Made by a program: the position numbers and the translations under genes. The notes below the pieces were generated by a model. That model was not told the DNA's origin, made no database searches, and saw only the letters and a list, made by a program, of their open reading frames with translations. This document shows positions 55,284 to 63,151 of a stretch of 64,000 nt of DNA, piece after piece (position 1 is the first letter of the stretch; each line of letters starts with the position of its first letter). The stretch lies in contig JAXMEQ010000005.1 in assembly GCA_046348225.1 (NCBI GenBank), forward strand, positions 124,001 through 188,000, in the 5' to 3' direction. This DNA comes from JAXMEQ01 sp046348225 (lineage in GTDB: Bacteria; Pseudomonadota; Gammaproteobacteria; Burkholderiales; Burkholderiaceae_C).

Positions 55284-56932
55284 GGGTCCAGCGCGCTGAA
55301 GGCCTGCAGCGCTTCCGCGTCTGTTCGGTACAGGCGCAGCAGCGGGCCGTCGTCCAGCGCGCCAGCGCGGCGCAGAACCCGCTCCACGGGCAGCTTGATG
55401 CCACTGATGTGCAGCGTGATGCCACGCTCTGCCAACCGCAGGCGCAACTGCATGAATGTTTCGACCCCGGTCACGTCAATGCGGTTGATGGGGTGAGCGA
55501 ACAGGCACACGTGCTTCACATGCGCAGATGCCGCAAGGTGCTCGGTGATGGCGCGCTCCAGTGCCGTGGCGGACGCGAAGTCCAGCTCGTCGTCCATGCG
55601 CAGCGCGTAGAGCCCGGGTACCAGCGGCGGCAGCGTCCAGAGGTGCCGGTCACGCAGGCTGCCGTCGGGATGCAGGCCGACTTCAATGATGCGCGGGTGC
55701 AGCCGCAGGTACAGGAAGTGCGCCAGCCCCAGCAGCACCCCGGTCAGCACCCCCCAGTAGATGCGCGGGGCCGTGAGCAGCGTGACGGCAAACGTCGCCA
55801 GTGCGATGCCGGCCTCGACCCGGTTGATCTGCCACAGGCCGGGCAGGGCCCGGGGCCGCACCAGGTTGGCCACTGCAGCCACCACCACCGCCGCAAGCAC
55901 GGCGCGCGGCACATGGGCCAGCGCAGGTGTGAGAAACAGCAGAACCAGCAGCACCACCAGCGCGGCCGACACCGTGGCCCAGCCGGTGCGTGCACCCGAG
56001 TAGAGCGTGATGGCCGAGCGCGAGAAAGAGGTGCTGGTGGGAAATGCGCCTGACAGGCCCGAGACCAGCTTGCCAAGCCCCTGGCCGACCAGGTCGCGAC
56101 TGGCGTCCCAGCGCCTGCCATCGTGCTGGGCTTCAATCTTGGCGCTGGAGGCCATCTCCAGCGAACTCACGAGCGTGATCACCATCGCTGGCACCACCAG
56201 GGTCGCCATGGTGTCCCAGCCGGGCCAGCCAGGCCAGTACGGGGCCGGAAGGCCCACGGGCAGGGCACCAATGACAGCGCCGACGGCCGAATAGCCCGTC
56301 CACTGGCTCAGCAAGGCTGCCGCTGCAACGACCATCAGCACCACGGGCAGCCGGGGAGCGACGCGCCGGGCCACCACAAACAACACCAGGCTGACAAGGC
56401 CGTAGCCTGTGGCCGTCAGGTCGAACCGGGGCGACTGCCACAGGCTTTCCAGCGGGCCTTGCAGGCCCAGCAGTGCGGGCAGCTGTGACGCGATGATGAG
56501 CAGCGCCGCAGCCTGGCTGAACCCGGTGAGCACCGGCGAGCTGACCAGGTTCAGCACCCAGGAGGCCCCGCCGGCACCCAGCGCCACCTGCAGCAGGCCC
56601 GACAGCAAGGCCAGCCAGGCCGCCAGTGCGACCCACTGGGCGCTGCCGGGCTCTGCCAGCCCGATCAGGGCCGTGCCCACCAGCACACTCGTCAGTGCCG
56701 AAGGCCCCACCGACAGGCGGGTGGAACTGCCGAACAGCACGGCCACGAGCATGGGCAGGAAGGTGGCATACAACCCCGTGACCAATGGCATGCCTGCCAG
56801 CGCCGCGTAGGCCACCGACTGCGGGATCATCACCACGGCCACGGTGAGGCTCGCGCTGGCTTCCCCGCGCATCAGCGCCACGTCGGGGCGCGGCCAGCCA
56901 AGAAACGGGAACCAGCGGTGGAGGTCGGGCAT
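55265..56932 (-). CDS. SulP-family anion transporter with STAS domain
   Basis: The 555-residue membrane protein has about 10-12 hydrophobic segments with the SulP signatures GEASASLTVAVVMIPQSVAYA, LAGMPLVTGLYATFLPMLV, and GAFPTSTSFSRSAI, then a C-terminal STAS domain (LYALRMDDELDFASATALER; VKHVCLFAHPINRIDVTGVE). It probably imports sulfate or another oxyanion. It lies downstream of a sulfatase and a Bug protein on the same strand, so sulfate handling is the natural reading. It overlaps the GNAT gene by 19 bases. Confidence 0.9.
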   Translation of the reverse strand: MPDLHRWFPFLGWPRPDVALMRGEASASLTVAVVMIPQSVAYAALAGMPLVTGLYATFLPMLVAVLFGSSTRLSVGPSALTSVLVGTALIGLAEPGSAQWVALAAWLALLSGLLQVALGAGGASWVLNLVSSPVLTGFSQAAALLIIASQLPALLGLQGPLESLWQSPRFDLTATGYGLVSLVLFVVARRVAPRLPVVLMVVAAAALLSQWTGYSAVGAVIGALPVGLPAPYWPGWPGWDTMATLVVPAMVITLVSSLEMASSAKIEAQHDGRRWDASRDLVGQGLGKLVSGLSGAFPTSTSFSRSAITLYSGARTGWATVSAALVVLLVLLFLTPALAHVPRAVLAAVVVAAVANLVRPRALPGLWQINRVEAGIALATFAVTLLTAPRIYWGVLTGVLLGLAHFLYLRLHPRIIEVGLHPDGSLRDRHLWTLPPLVPGLYALRMDDELDFASATALERAITEHLAASAHVKHVCLFAHPINRIDVTGVETFMQLRLRLAERGITLHISGIKLPVERVLRRAGALDDGPLLRLYRTDAEALQAFSALDPQGSAA

Positions 56933-56946
56933 GCGCCGATTGTCCC

Positions 56947-58263
56947 CTAGCGCTGTGGCATGTCTTTGGCCGAGTACCCCAGGGAGACTGTGGCGTCTTC
57001 GGGAATCGGGGGCATGGTGTTGTTCCAGGCCTCCCAGGCGGCGCGCATGTGGGCCATGCGCTGCGGCTCGCGTGGGGCCACGTTGGCGCGCTCGCGCTCG
57101 TCGGCCGGAATGTTGAACAGGTAGTCGTGCCCGTCCACGCGCAGGTACTTCCAGTCACCGTCGCGCAGCGCACGCTGGCCACGGTGGTTCATGCGCCAGT
57201 ACAGCGGGCGCGCGAACCGGTGGGCCGGGTTGCGCAGCACCGGCAGCAGCGAGACGCCGTCCAGCGGGTACGCCGCGTCCGCGGCCACGCCGGCAGCATC
57301 GAGCATCGTGGCGGACCAGTCCATCGTCATGCACGGCTGCCCGCTGGTGCCGCCCGGTGCGATCTGCGCCGGCCAGTGGGCGATCCAGGGCACGCGGATG
57401 CCGCCTTCGGTCAGGTCCATCTTGCCGCCCACCAGCGGCCAGCTGTCGCTGAACCGCTCGCCGCCGTTGTCGCTGGTGAACACCACCAGCGTGTTGTCTG
57501 CCAGGCCCTGCTGGCGCAGCGTATCCATCACCCAGCCGATGCCTTCGTCCATGTGCTGGATCATGCGCCGGTAGGTGTGGATGTTGCCGCCGTGCAGGTG
57601 GAACAGGTTGTCCTTGACCTCCTGCGCCAGCGCTTCGTCGTCGCGCGTTTCCCAGGGCCAGTGCGGTGCGGTGTAGTGCAGGCTCAGGAAGAACGGCTGG
57701 CCGCGCCTGGCCGCTGGCGCCATGCGTTCCACATGGCCCGCCGCACGCCGCGAGAGCAGGTCGGTCAGGTAACCGTCTTCGGGGTGTTCGGCCTCCCCTT
57801 GCCACAGATCGTGCGTGCCGCGCGAGTCACAGTGCGTGAAGTAGTCCACGCCGCCCGACATCGGGCCGAAGAATTCGTCGTAGCCCGAGCGCAGTGGCCC
57901 AAACGCTGGCGGGTAGCCCAGGTGCCATTTGCCGATCAGCGCGGTGTGGTACCCCGCACCCTTGAGCAGTGACGGCAGCGTGGGGTGTTCGGGCGGCAGG
58001 CCCAGCGTGGTGCTGCCCCGGCTCTTGCTGTTGATCGGCTCCTCCGCCGCACCGCGCAGCCGGTACTGGTAGCGCGCGGTCATCAACGCAAACCGCGTGG
58101 GCGAGCACACCGGCGAGTTGCTGTAGCCCTGGGTGAAGCGCAGGCCGCCGGCGGCCAGGCCGTCCAGCACAGGCGACACCGGCACGCGGCCGCCGTAGCA
58201 GCCCAGGTCGGCAAAGCCCAGGTCGTCGGCGACGATGAAGATGATGTTGGGGCGCTGCGCCAT
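56947..58263 (-). CDS. Sulfatase (arylsulfatase A-like)
   Basis: This 438-residue protein has the sulfatase core: NIIFIVADDLGFADLGCYGG with metal-binding Asp13-Asp14, the formylglycine motif CSPTR at 53-57 (Cys53 would be oxidised to formylglycine), ALIGKWHLG and VFTSDNGGERF. No signal peptide is evident, so it may act in the cytoplasm after uptake of a sulfate ester. Its start overlaps the Bug gene stop by one base (TGATG); SulP follows 14 bases later. Natural substrate unknown. Confidence 0.9.
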   Translation of the reverse strand: MAQRPNIIFIVADDLGFADLGCYGGRVPVSPVLDGLAAGGLRFTQGYSNSPVCSPTRFALMTARYQYRLRGAAEEPINSKSRGSTTLGLPPEHPTLPSLLKGAGYHTALIGKWHLGYPPAFGPLRSGYDEFFGPMSGGVDYFTHCDSRGTHDLWQGEAEHPEDGYLTDLLSRRAAGHVERMAPAARRGQPFFLSLHYTAPHWPWETRDDEALAQEVKDNLFHLHGGNIHTYRRMIQHMDEGIGWVMDTLRQQGLADNTLVVFTSDNGGERFSDSWPLVGGKMDLTEGGIRVPWIAHWPAQIAPGGTSGQPCMTMDWSATMLDAAGVAADAAYPLDGVSLLPVLRNPAHRFARPLYWRMNHRGQRALRDGDWKYLRVDGHDYLFNIPADERERANVAPREPQRMAHMRAAWEAWNNTMPPIPEDATVSLGYSAKDMPQR

Positions 58264-59258
58264 CAGTCGTTGGCCTGGAAGTTCACCGCCTTCATGATGC
58301 GGCCCCAGCGCGCCGTGTCCTCGCGCATGGTCTTGAGCAGCGCCTCGGGCCCGTCGCCCACCGGGTACATGCCATTGACCAGCAGTTGCTGGCGCACTTC
58401 GCGTGAGTTCACCGCGCGGCCAAACTCGGCACGCAGCTTGTCCAGCACCGGCTTGGGCGTTCGGGCGGGGGCGTAAAAGGAAAACCAGGCCGAGGCCACC
58501 ACCTCCTTGAAACCCAGTTCGGTGAAGGTCGGCACCGCCGGCATGGGTGGAGAGCGCCGGGCGCCACTAGTGGCCAGTACCTTCACCCGGCCCGTGGGCA
58601 GCATGGTGATGGCGCCCCCCACCGTGTCGAAGTACAGCGGCACCGTGCCACCCATCACGTCCTGGCGGGCCGGGGTGGAGCCCCGGTAGGGCACGTGCAC
58701 CATCTGCAGGCCGGCAGCACGGTTGAGCATCTCGCCCAGGAAGTGCGACGGTGTGCCCGCGCCATACGAGGCAAAGCTCACCCGGCTGCCGTTGTTGCCC
58801 TGGGTTTTGGCCCAGGCGATGAATTCGGCCAGCGTGTTGGCCGGTACATCCTTGTGCACCACCATCGCAAGCTCGAAGCTGGCGGCATTGACGATGGGCG
58901 CGAAGTCATTGATCGCGTCGTAGCTCAGGTTCTTGTAGGCATTGGGGAACATGGTCATCATGCCCGCCGTGCCCAGCAGCAGCGTATGGCCGTCGGGCTC
59001 GGCGTTCTTCACCACTTCCACGGCAATGCGGCCTGCCGCGCCGCCCCGGTTGTCGATGATGATGGGCCCCAGGGTGGTCCGCACCGCGTCGGCGATGGCG
59101 CGTGTCAGCACGTCCTGCGTCCCGCCTGCGGGCACGCCGATCAGCACCCGGATGGGTTTGGACGGGTAGGTCTGTGCGCTGGCCAGCGGCGCGGCGGCCA
59201 GGCCCCCGAGCGCAGCGAGCAGGTGACGACGTGAAAGCGGTGAATGGGTGGGGATCAT
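58263..59258 (-). CDS. Bug-family (TctC-like) substrate-binding protein
   Basis: The ATG at 59258 gives 331 residues with a twin-arginine leader (SRRHLLAALGGLAAAPLASA). Bug signatures: IRVLIGVPAGGTQDVLTRAI, IIIDNRGGAAGRIAVEVVKN, and SFASYGAGTPSHFLGEMLN. It heads the sulfatase-SulP operon and may deliver a sulfated or carboxylated ligand. It is divergent from marR across 92 bases that contain a palindromic operator-like site. Confidence 0.87.
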   Translation of the reverse strand: MIPTHSPLSRRHLLAALGGLAAAPLASAQTYPSKPIRVLIGVPAGGTQDVLTRAIADAVRTTLGPIIIDNRGGAAGRIAVEVVKNAEPDGHTLLLGTAGMMTMFPNAYKNLSYDAINDFAPIVNAASFELAMVVHKDVPANTLAEFIAWAKTQGNNGSRVSFASYGAGTPSHFLGEMLNRAAGLQMVHVPYRGSTPARQDVMGGTVPLYFDTVGGAITMLPTGRVKVLATSGARRSPPMPAVPTFTELGFKEVVASAWFSFYAPARTPKPVLDKLRAEFGRAVNSREVRQQLLVNGMYPVGDGPEALLKTMREDTARWGRIMKAVNFQAND

Positions 59259-59312
59259 GGTGAAGGTCCTTCCGGCGCACCGGTTGCATCCGGCAATGTA
59301 GTGCGCCGACAA

Positions 59313-59329
59313 TTGATTGATCAAATCAA
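59313..59329. promoter_or_regulatory. Palindromic operator-like site in the Bug/marR divergent promoter
   Basis: TTGATT-GATCA-AATCAA has perfect 6-base arms around a 5-base spacer that itself contains the TGATCA dyad. It lies 21 bases before the marR ATG and 54 bases upstream of the Bug ATG. A MarR dimer binding here would control both its own gene and the sulfatase operon. Confidence 0.7.
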
Positions 59330-59350
59330 CCATTCTCCCGGTTTACCCTG

Positions 59351-59875
59351 ATGCCATTGCCTGCCCGCCTTGCTTCGCCTGGCTCACTGGATGATTTGCT
59401 GCTGTACCGCATCAACCGGCTGCTGAGCGTGGCCGGCAGCATGGTCATCCGTCTGTGCGAAGGGCGTTTCGGTATCACGCGGCGCGAGTGGCGCGTTCTG
59501 GCGCTGCTGGCGCAGGATGAAGGGCTGCTCTCGTCCCAGCTGGCGCAGCGCGCCCAGCTGGACCGCGCCCGTACCTCCAGGGCCATCACTTCCCTGGTGG
59601 GCAAGAAGCTGCTGCGGCGGGAAACCCGGCCGGGTGACCGGCGCCAGGCGGCGCTGGTCCTCACGGACACGGGCCGCGAGCTGTATGCAAGGCTGTACCC
59701 GCTGGTGGTGCAGATCAATGACCGCCTGCTGGCGCGACTGGCGCCGGACGAGGTGGCCCAGCTGGATTCCGTACTGGACGGCCTGCAGCAACAGGCGGAC
59801 GAACTGGTGCGCCATGCAGCGCTGCCCAAGGCCGACCGCCGCCGCGGCGCACGGACCGGACGCAACATCGCATGA
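59351..59875 (+). CDS. MarR-family transcriptional regulator
   Basis: The 174-residue protein has the winged helix: RFGITRREWRVLALLAQDEG, SQLAQRAQLDRARTSRAITS as recognition region and RRETRPGDRRQAALVLTDTG as the wing with the family's D-x-R motif. It likely represses the divergent Bug-sulfatase-SulP operon and responds to a small phenolic or related ligand. Its stop overlaps the start of the ligase-associated helicase gene (ATGA), tying helicase translation to the regulator. Confidence 0.92.
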   Translation: MPLPARLASPGSLDDLLLYRINRLLSVAGSMVIRLCEGRFGITRREWRVLALLAQDEGLLSSQLAQRAQLDRARTSRAITSLVGKKLLRRETRPGDRRQAALVLTDTGRELYARLYPLVVQINDRLLARLAPDEVAQLDSVLDGLQQQADELVRHAALPKADRRRGARTGRNIA

Positions 59876-62325
59876 CGCCGGGTGACGATTCCGCGGTGAT
59901 GCAATGGCTGGCGGCGCGTGGCTGGCAGGCCTTTGACTTCCAGCGTGAGGTGTGGGCGGCTGTTGCCGCTGGGCGCAGCGGCCTGCTGCACGCCACCACG
60001 GGCTCCGGCAAAACCTACGCGGTCTGGCTGGGTGTGCTGGCCGTTTTGTTGCAGCGGCATCCACCAGGGCGCCAGCCGCAGCCGTTGCGTGTGCTCTGGA
60101 TCACGCCGATGCGCGCGCTGGCGTCGGATACGACACGCGCCCTGGCCGAGCCGCTGCAGGCGCTGTCGGCGAACTGGACCATTGGCCAGCGCACCGGGGA
60201 CACGTCGTCATCTGAACGTGCGCGACAGGATCGCCGCCTTCCTACCGCATTGGTGACCACCCCGGAGTCGCTCAGCCTGCTGCTCAGCCGGGAACAGTCG
60301 CGCAACGAATTGCAGGACGTGGCGTACGTGGTCTGTGACGAATGGCATGAACTGATTGGCACCAAGCGCGGCGTGCAGGTGCAGCTGGCGTTGGCCCGCC
60401 TGCGCCGCTTCAATCCGGCACTGGTCACCTGGGGCCTGAGCGCCACGCTGGGAAATTCAGAGCATGCCATGGCGGTACTGTGCGGCCTGCAGCCAGCCCG
60501 ACCCCCGTTGCTGGTGCGTGGCCGGATGGACAAACCGCTGGTGATCGACACGCTCATCCCGCCCGATCCGGGTCGCTACTCGTGGGCTGGCCACCTGGGG
60601 GCGCGGATGCAGGCGCCCGTGGTGGATGAAATTGACAAGTCGGGGACCACACTGGTGTTTACCAATGTGCGTTCACAGGCCGAGATCTGGTACCAGCTGC
60701 TGCTGGAGTGCCGGCCGCAATGGGCGGGGCAGATTGCGCTGCACCACGGCAGTCTGGACAAGGCGGTACGCGAATGGGTGGAGCAGTCGCTGAAGGCGGG
60801 TAGCCTGCGTGCCGTGGTGGCGACCTCTTCGCTGGACCTGGGCGTGGATTTTCTGCCGGTGGAGCGTGTGCTGCAGATAGGGTCGGCCAAGGGCGTGGCC
60901 CGGTTGTTGCAGCGTGCCGGCCGCAGTGGCCATGCGCCGGGCCGCGCCAGCCGCGTGACGCTGGTCCCCACCAACACCATGGAGCTGGTGGAGGCTGCCG
61001 CCGCACGCCGGGCCGTGCGGGCCGGACGCATGGAAAGCCGTGAGTCGCCCGTCAAGCCCCTGGACGTGCTGGTCCAGCACATGGTGACCGTGGCGCTGGG
61101 CGGTGGCTTCCAGGCGGACGTACTGTTTGACGAGGTTCGCAGCGCGCCGGCCTACCAGGCGCTCACGCGTTCCGAGTTTGACTGGGCACTGGCCTTCTGC
61201 GAACGCGGTGGCGAAAGTCTGACGGCCTACCCGGACTACCACCGGGTGAAGCGGGACGACGCTGGTGTCTACCGCGTGCCGGACCCGGCCATTGCGCGGC
61301 GCCACCGGCTCTCCATTGGCACCATCGTGAGCGATGCATCGATGCAGGTGAAATACCAGAACGGGACGAAGATCGGGACGGTAGAGGAGAGTTTCATCGC
61401 ACGGCTGCGCAAGGGCGATTGCTTCTACTTCGCAGGGCGCCTGCTCGAATTCATCCGCGTGCAGGACATGGCGGCCCATGTGAAGAAGGCGCAGAAGGCG
61501 CGGGGCACAGTGCCCGTCTGGGGTGGCAGCAAGATGCCGCTTTCCAGCGAGATGGGTGAATCGGTGTTGCAGCTGATGCAGGAGGTGGCCCGGGGGGACT
61601 TCACCGAGCCGGAGCTGGAGGCAGCGCGGCCCATGTTGCAGACCCAAATGAAGGTGTCACGGCTGCCAACACCGGACACCCTGCTGGTGGAGCAGTACCG
61701 GTCCCGGGAAGGCTGGCACCTGTATGTACATCCGTTTGCAGGCCGGCATGTACACCTGGGCCTGGCCAGTCTGGTGGCCTGGCGCCTCGCCCGCCATGCA
61801 CCGAATACCTTCAGTCTGTCGGTGAACGACTACGGGTTCGAATTGCTGGCCGCCGAAGCCTTCGATGCCGGGCCGGTGCTCGACCGGCGTGTGTTTTCCG
61901 CGGACAACCTGCTGGCCGATGTGCTGGCGTCGCTCAACTCGTCCGAGCTGGCGCAGCGTCGCTTCCGCGAGATTGCGCGGGTGGCAGGCCTGGTGTTCAG
62001 CGGGTATCCGGGTGCGCCCAAGAGCCTGAAGCAGGTCCAGGCGTCCAGTGGCCTGTTCTTCGAGGTGTTCAGGAAGTACGACCGCGACAACCTGCTGTTG
62101 ACGCAGGCGGAACAGGAAGTGCTGAGCCAGGATCTGGACATCGGCCGGCTCGGCGACGCCTTGCAGGCGATTGCGCGCAAGCGCGTCGAAGCAGTGCAGC
62201 TGCGCCACCCGAGCCCCATGAGCTTGCCGCTGATGGTGGAGCGATTCCGCGAGAAGCTCACCACCGAGCAGCTGAGCGCGCGGCTGGACCGCATCTTGCG
62301 CGACATGGAGCGTGACGAGTCGTAA
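59872..62325 (+). CDS. Ligase-associated DNA damage response DEXH-box helicase (Lhr-like)
   Basis: This 817-residue SF2 helicase has Walker A ATTGSGKT at 41-48, the Walker B box DEWH at 156-159, SATLGN, the helicase C motifs TLVFTNVRSQAEIWYQLLLE, VATSSLDLGVDFLPVERVLQ and QRAGRSGHAPGRAS, then an Lhr-type C-terminal domain. It belongs to the helicases that normally sit next to the exonuclease and ATP-dependent ligase encoded at 50011-52724. Here it lies about 7.1 kb away, behind a marR gene, in the same orientation. Confidence 0.9.
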   Translation: MTPGDDSAVMQWLAARGWQAFDFQREVWAAVAAGRSGLLHATTGSGKTYAVWLGVLAVLLQRHPPGRQPQPLRVLWITPMRALASDTTRALAEPLQALSANWTIGQRTGDTSSSERARQDRRLPTALVTTPESLSLLLSREQSRNELQDVAYVVCDEWHELIGTKRGVQVQLALARLRRFNPALVTWGLSATLGNSEHAMAVLCGLQPARPPLLVRGRMDKPLVIDTLIPPDPGRYSWAGHLGARMQAPVVDEIDKSGTTLVFTNVRSQAEIWYQLLLECRPQWAGQIALHHGSLDKAVREWVEQSLKAGSLRAVVATSSLDLGVDFLPVERVLQIGSAKGVARLLQRAGRSGHAPGRASRVTLVPTNTMELVEAAAARRAVRAGRMESRESPVKPLDVLVQHMVTVALGGGFQADVLFDEVRSAPAYQALTRSEFDWALAFCERGGESLTAYPDYHRVKRDDAGVYRVPDPAIARRHRLSIGTIVSDASMQVKYQNGTKIGTVEESFIARLRKGDCFYFAGRLLEFIRVQDMAAHVKKAQKARGTVPVWGGSKMPLSSEMGESVLQLMQEVARGDFTEPELEAARPMLQTQMKVSRLPTPDTLLVEQYRSREGWHLYVHPFAGRHVHLGLASLVAWRLARHAPNTFSLSVNDYGFELLAAEAFDAGPVLDRRVFSADNLLADVLASLNSSELAQRRFREIARVAGLVFSGYPGAPKSLKQVQASSGLFFEVFRKYDRDNLLLTQAEQEVLSQDLDIGRLGDALQAIARKRVEAVQLRHPSPMSLPLMVERFREKLTTEQLSARLDRILRDMERDES

Positions 62326-62451
62326 AACCGTCTTGTCCTACAGGAGCATCGGCGCCGTCCCACGCCCGTTGGCCGGTGGCCTGCCTACAGTGAAGCCGTG
62401 CCCCTGCCAGCCGCAGCGGCCGCATTCATCAACTGCAGGAAAGGAATCATC

Positions 62452-62649
62452 ATGAACAAGAACCAGATCGAAGGCCGCGTGGACCAGGCCAAAGGCAAGC
62501 TCAAGGAGGCAGCGGGCAAGCTGATCGGCAACGAACAGCTCCAGGTGGAAGGCCGGGTGGAGCAGGCCGGCGGCAAGCTGCAGGCCAAGGTGGGTGACAT
62601 CAAGCAGGCCGCCAAGGACAAGGCCCGTGACCTGATCGACAAGATCTGA
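62452..62649 (+). CDS. CsbD family stress protein
   Basis: ATG 62452 (AGGAAAGGAA upstream) gives 65 residues: MNKNQIEGRVDQAKGKLKEA, then NEQLQVEGRVEQAGGKLQAK and DIKQAAKDKARDLIDKI. These are the CsbD repeats, amphipathic and basic, typical of small general-stress proteins of unknown action. The BON lipoprotein gene follows 23 bases later. The 126-base gap upstream shows no clear promoter. Confidence 0.9.
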   Translation: MNKNQIEGRVDQAKGKLKEAAGKLIGNEQLQVEGRVEQAGGKLQAKVGDIKQAAKDKARDLIDKI

Positions 62650-62672
62650 GGTTCGGGGGAAGGAGAATCAAC

Positions 62673-63113
62673 ATGAACCTCTCACGTCAAACCGTGGCGC
62701 TGGCGTCGGCCGGCGCCCTGATGTTGATGCTGGCCGCCTGCGGGAAGAAGGCCGAAGACCAGACGGTGGGCCAGAAGCTGGACGCGGCGGTGGCGCAGAC
62801 CGGGCAGGCCGCCGCATCCGCCAGGACCGACGCCAGGGAAGCCGTGCAGCAAACCAGGGATGCAGTCAAGGAAACCGGCGAAAAAATGGCCGACAAGCTC
62901 AGCGACGCGACCATCACCGCCGAAGTGAATGCAGGCCTGGCCCGCGACGCCGACCTCAGTGCCATCAAGATCAACGTGGATACGCGTGATGGCAAAGTCA
63001 CGCTGACGGGTCCGGCGCCAACCGCCATGGCCCGCGACCGCGCCACGGCCATCGCCCGTGGGGTCAAGGGCGTGAATGCAGTGGATAACCAGCTCGTCGT
63101 CAGGGCGGGCTGA
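62673..63113 (+). CDS. BON-domain lipoprotein
   Basis: The 146-residue protein has a lipoprotein signal peptide with lipobox LAAC (Cys23). An Ala/Thr-rich helical linker (RTDAREAVQQTRDAVKETGE) leads to one BON domain (ITAEVNAGLARDADLSAIKI; DTRDGKVTLTGPAPTAMARD; VNAVDNQLVV). Such proteins sit at the periplasmic face and are often osmotically induced; pairing with csbD suggests an envelope-stress operon. The hairpin at 63118-63137 follows its stop. Confidence 0.9.
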   Translation: MNLSRQTVALASAGALMLMLAACGKKAEDQTVGQKLDAAVAQTGQAAASARTDAREAVQQTRDAVKETGEKMADKLSDATITAEVNAGLARDADLSAIKINVDTRDGKVTLTGPAPTAMARDRATAIARGVKGVNAVDNQLVVRAG

Positions 63114-63117
63114 ACGC

Positions 63118-63137
63118 CGGGAGCCGCCGCGCTCCCG
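63118..63137 (+). terminator. Hairpin after the BON lipoprotein gene
   Basis: CGGGAGC-CGCCGC-GCTCCCG forms a 7-bp perfect stem with a 6-base loop, four bases after the stop. It lies between convergent genes and lacks a T tract, so it may work for both strands with Rho or as an RNA 3'-end stabiliser. Confidence 0.6.
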
Positions 63138-63151
63138 AACGTCGCCATTGC

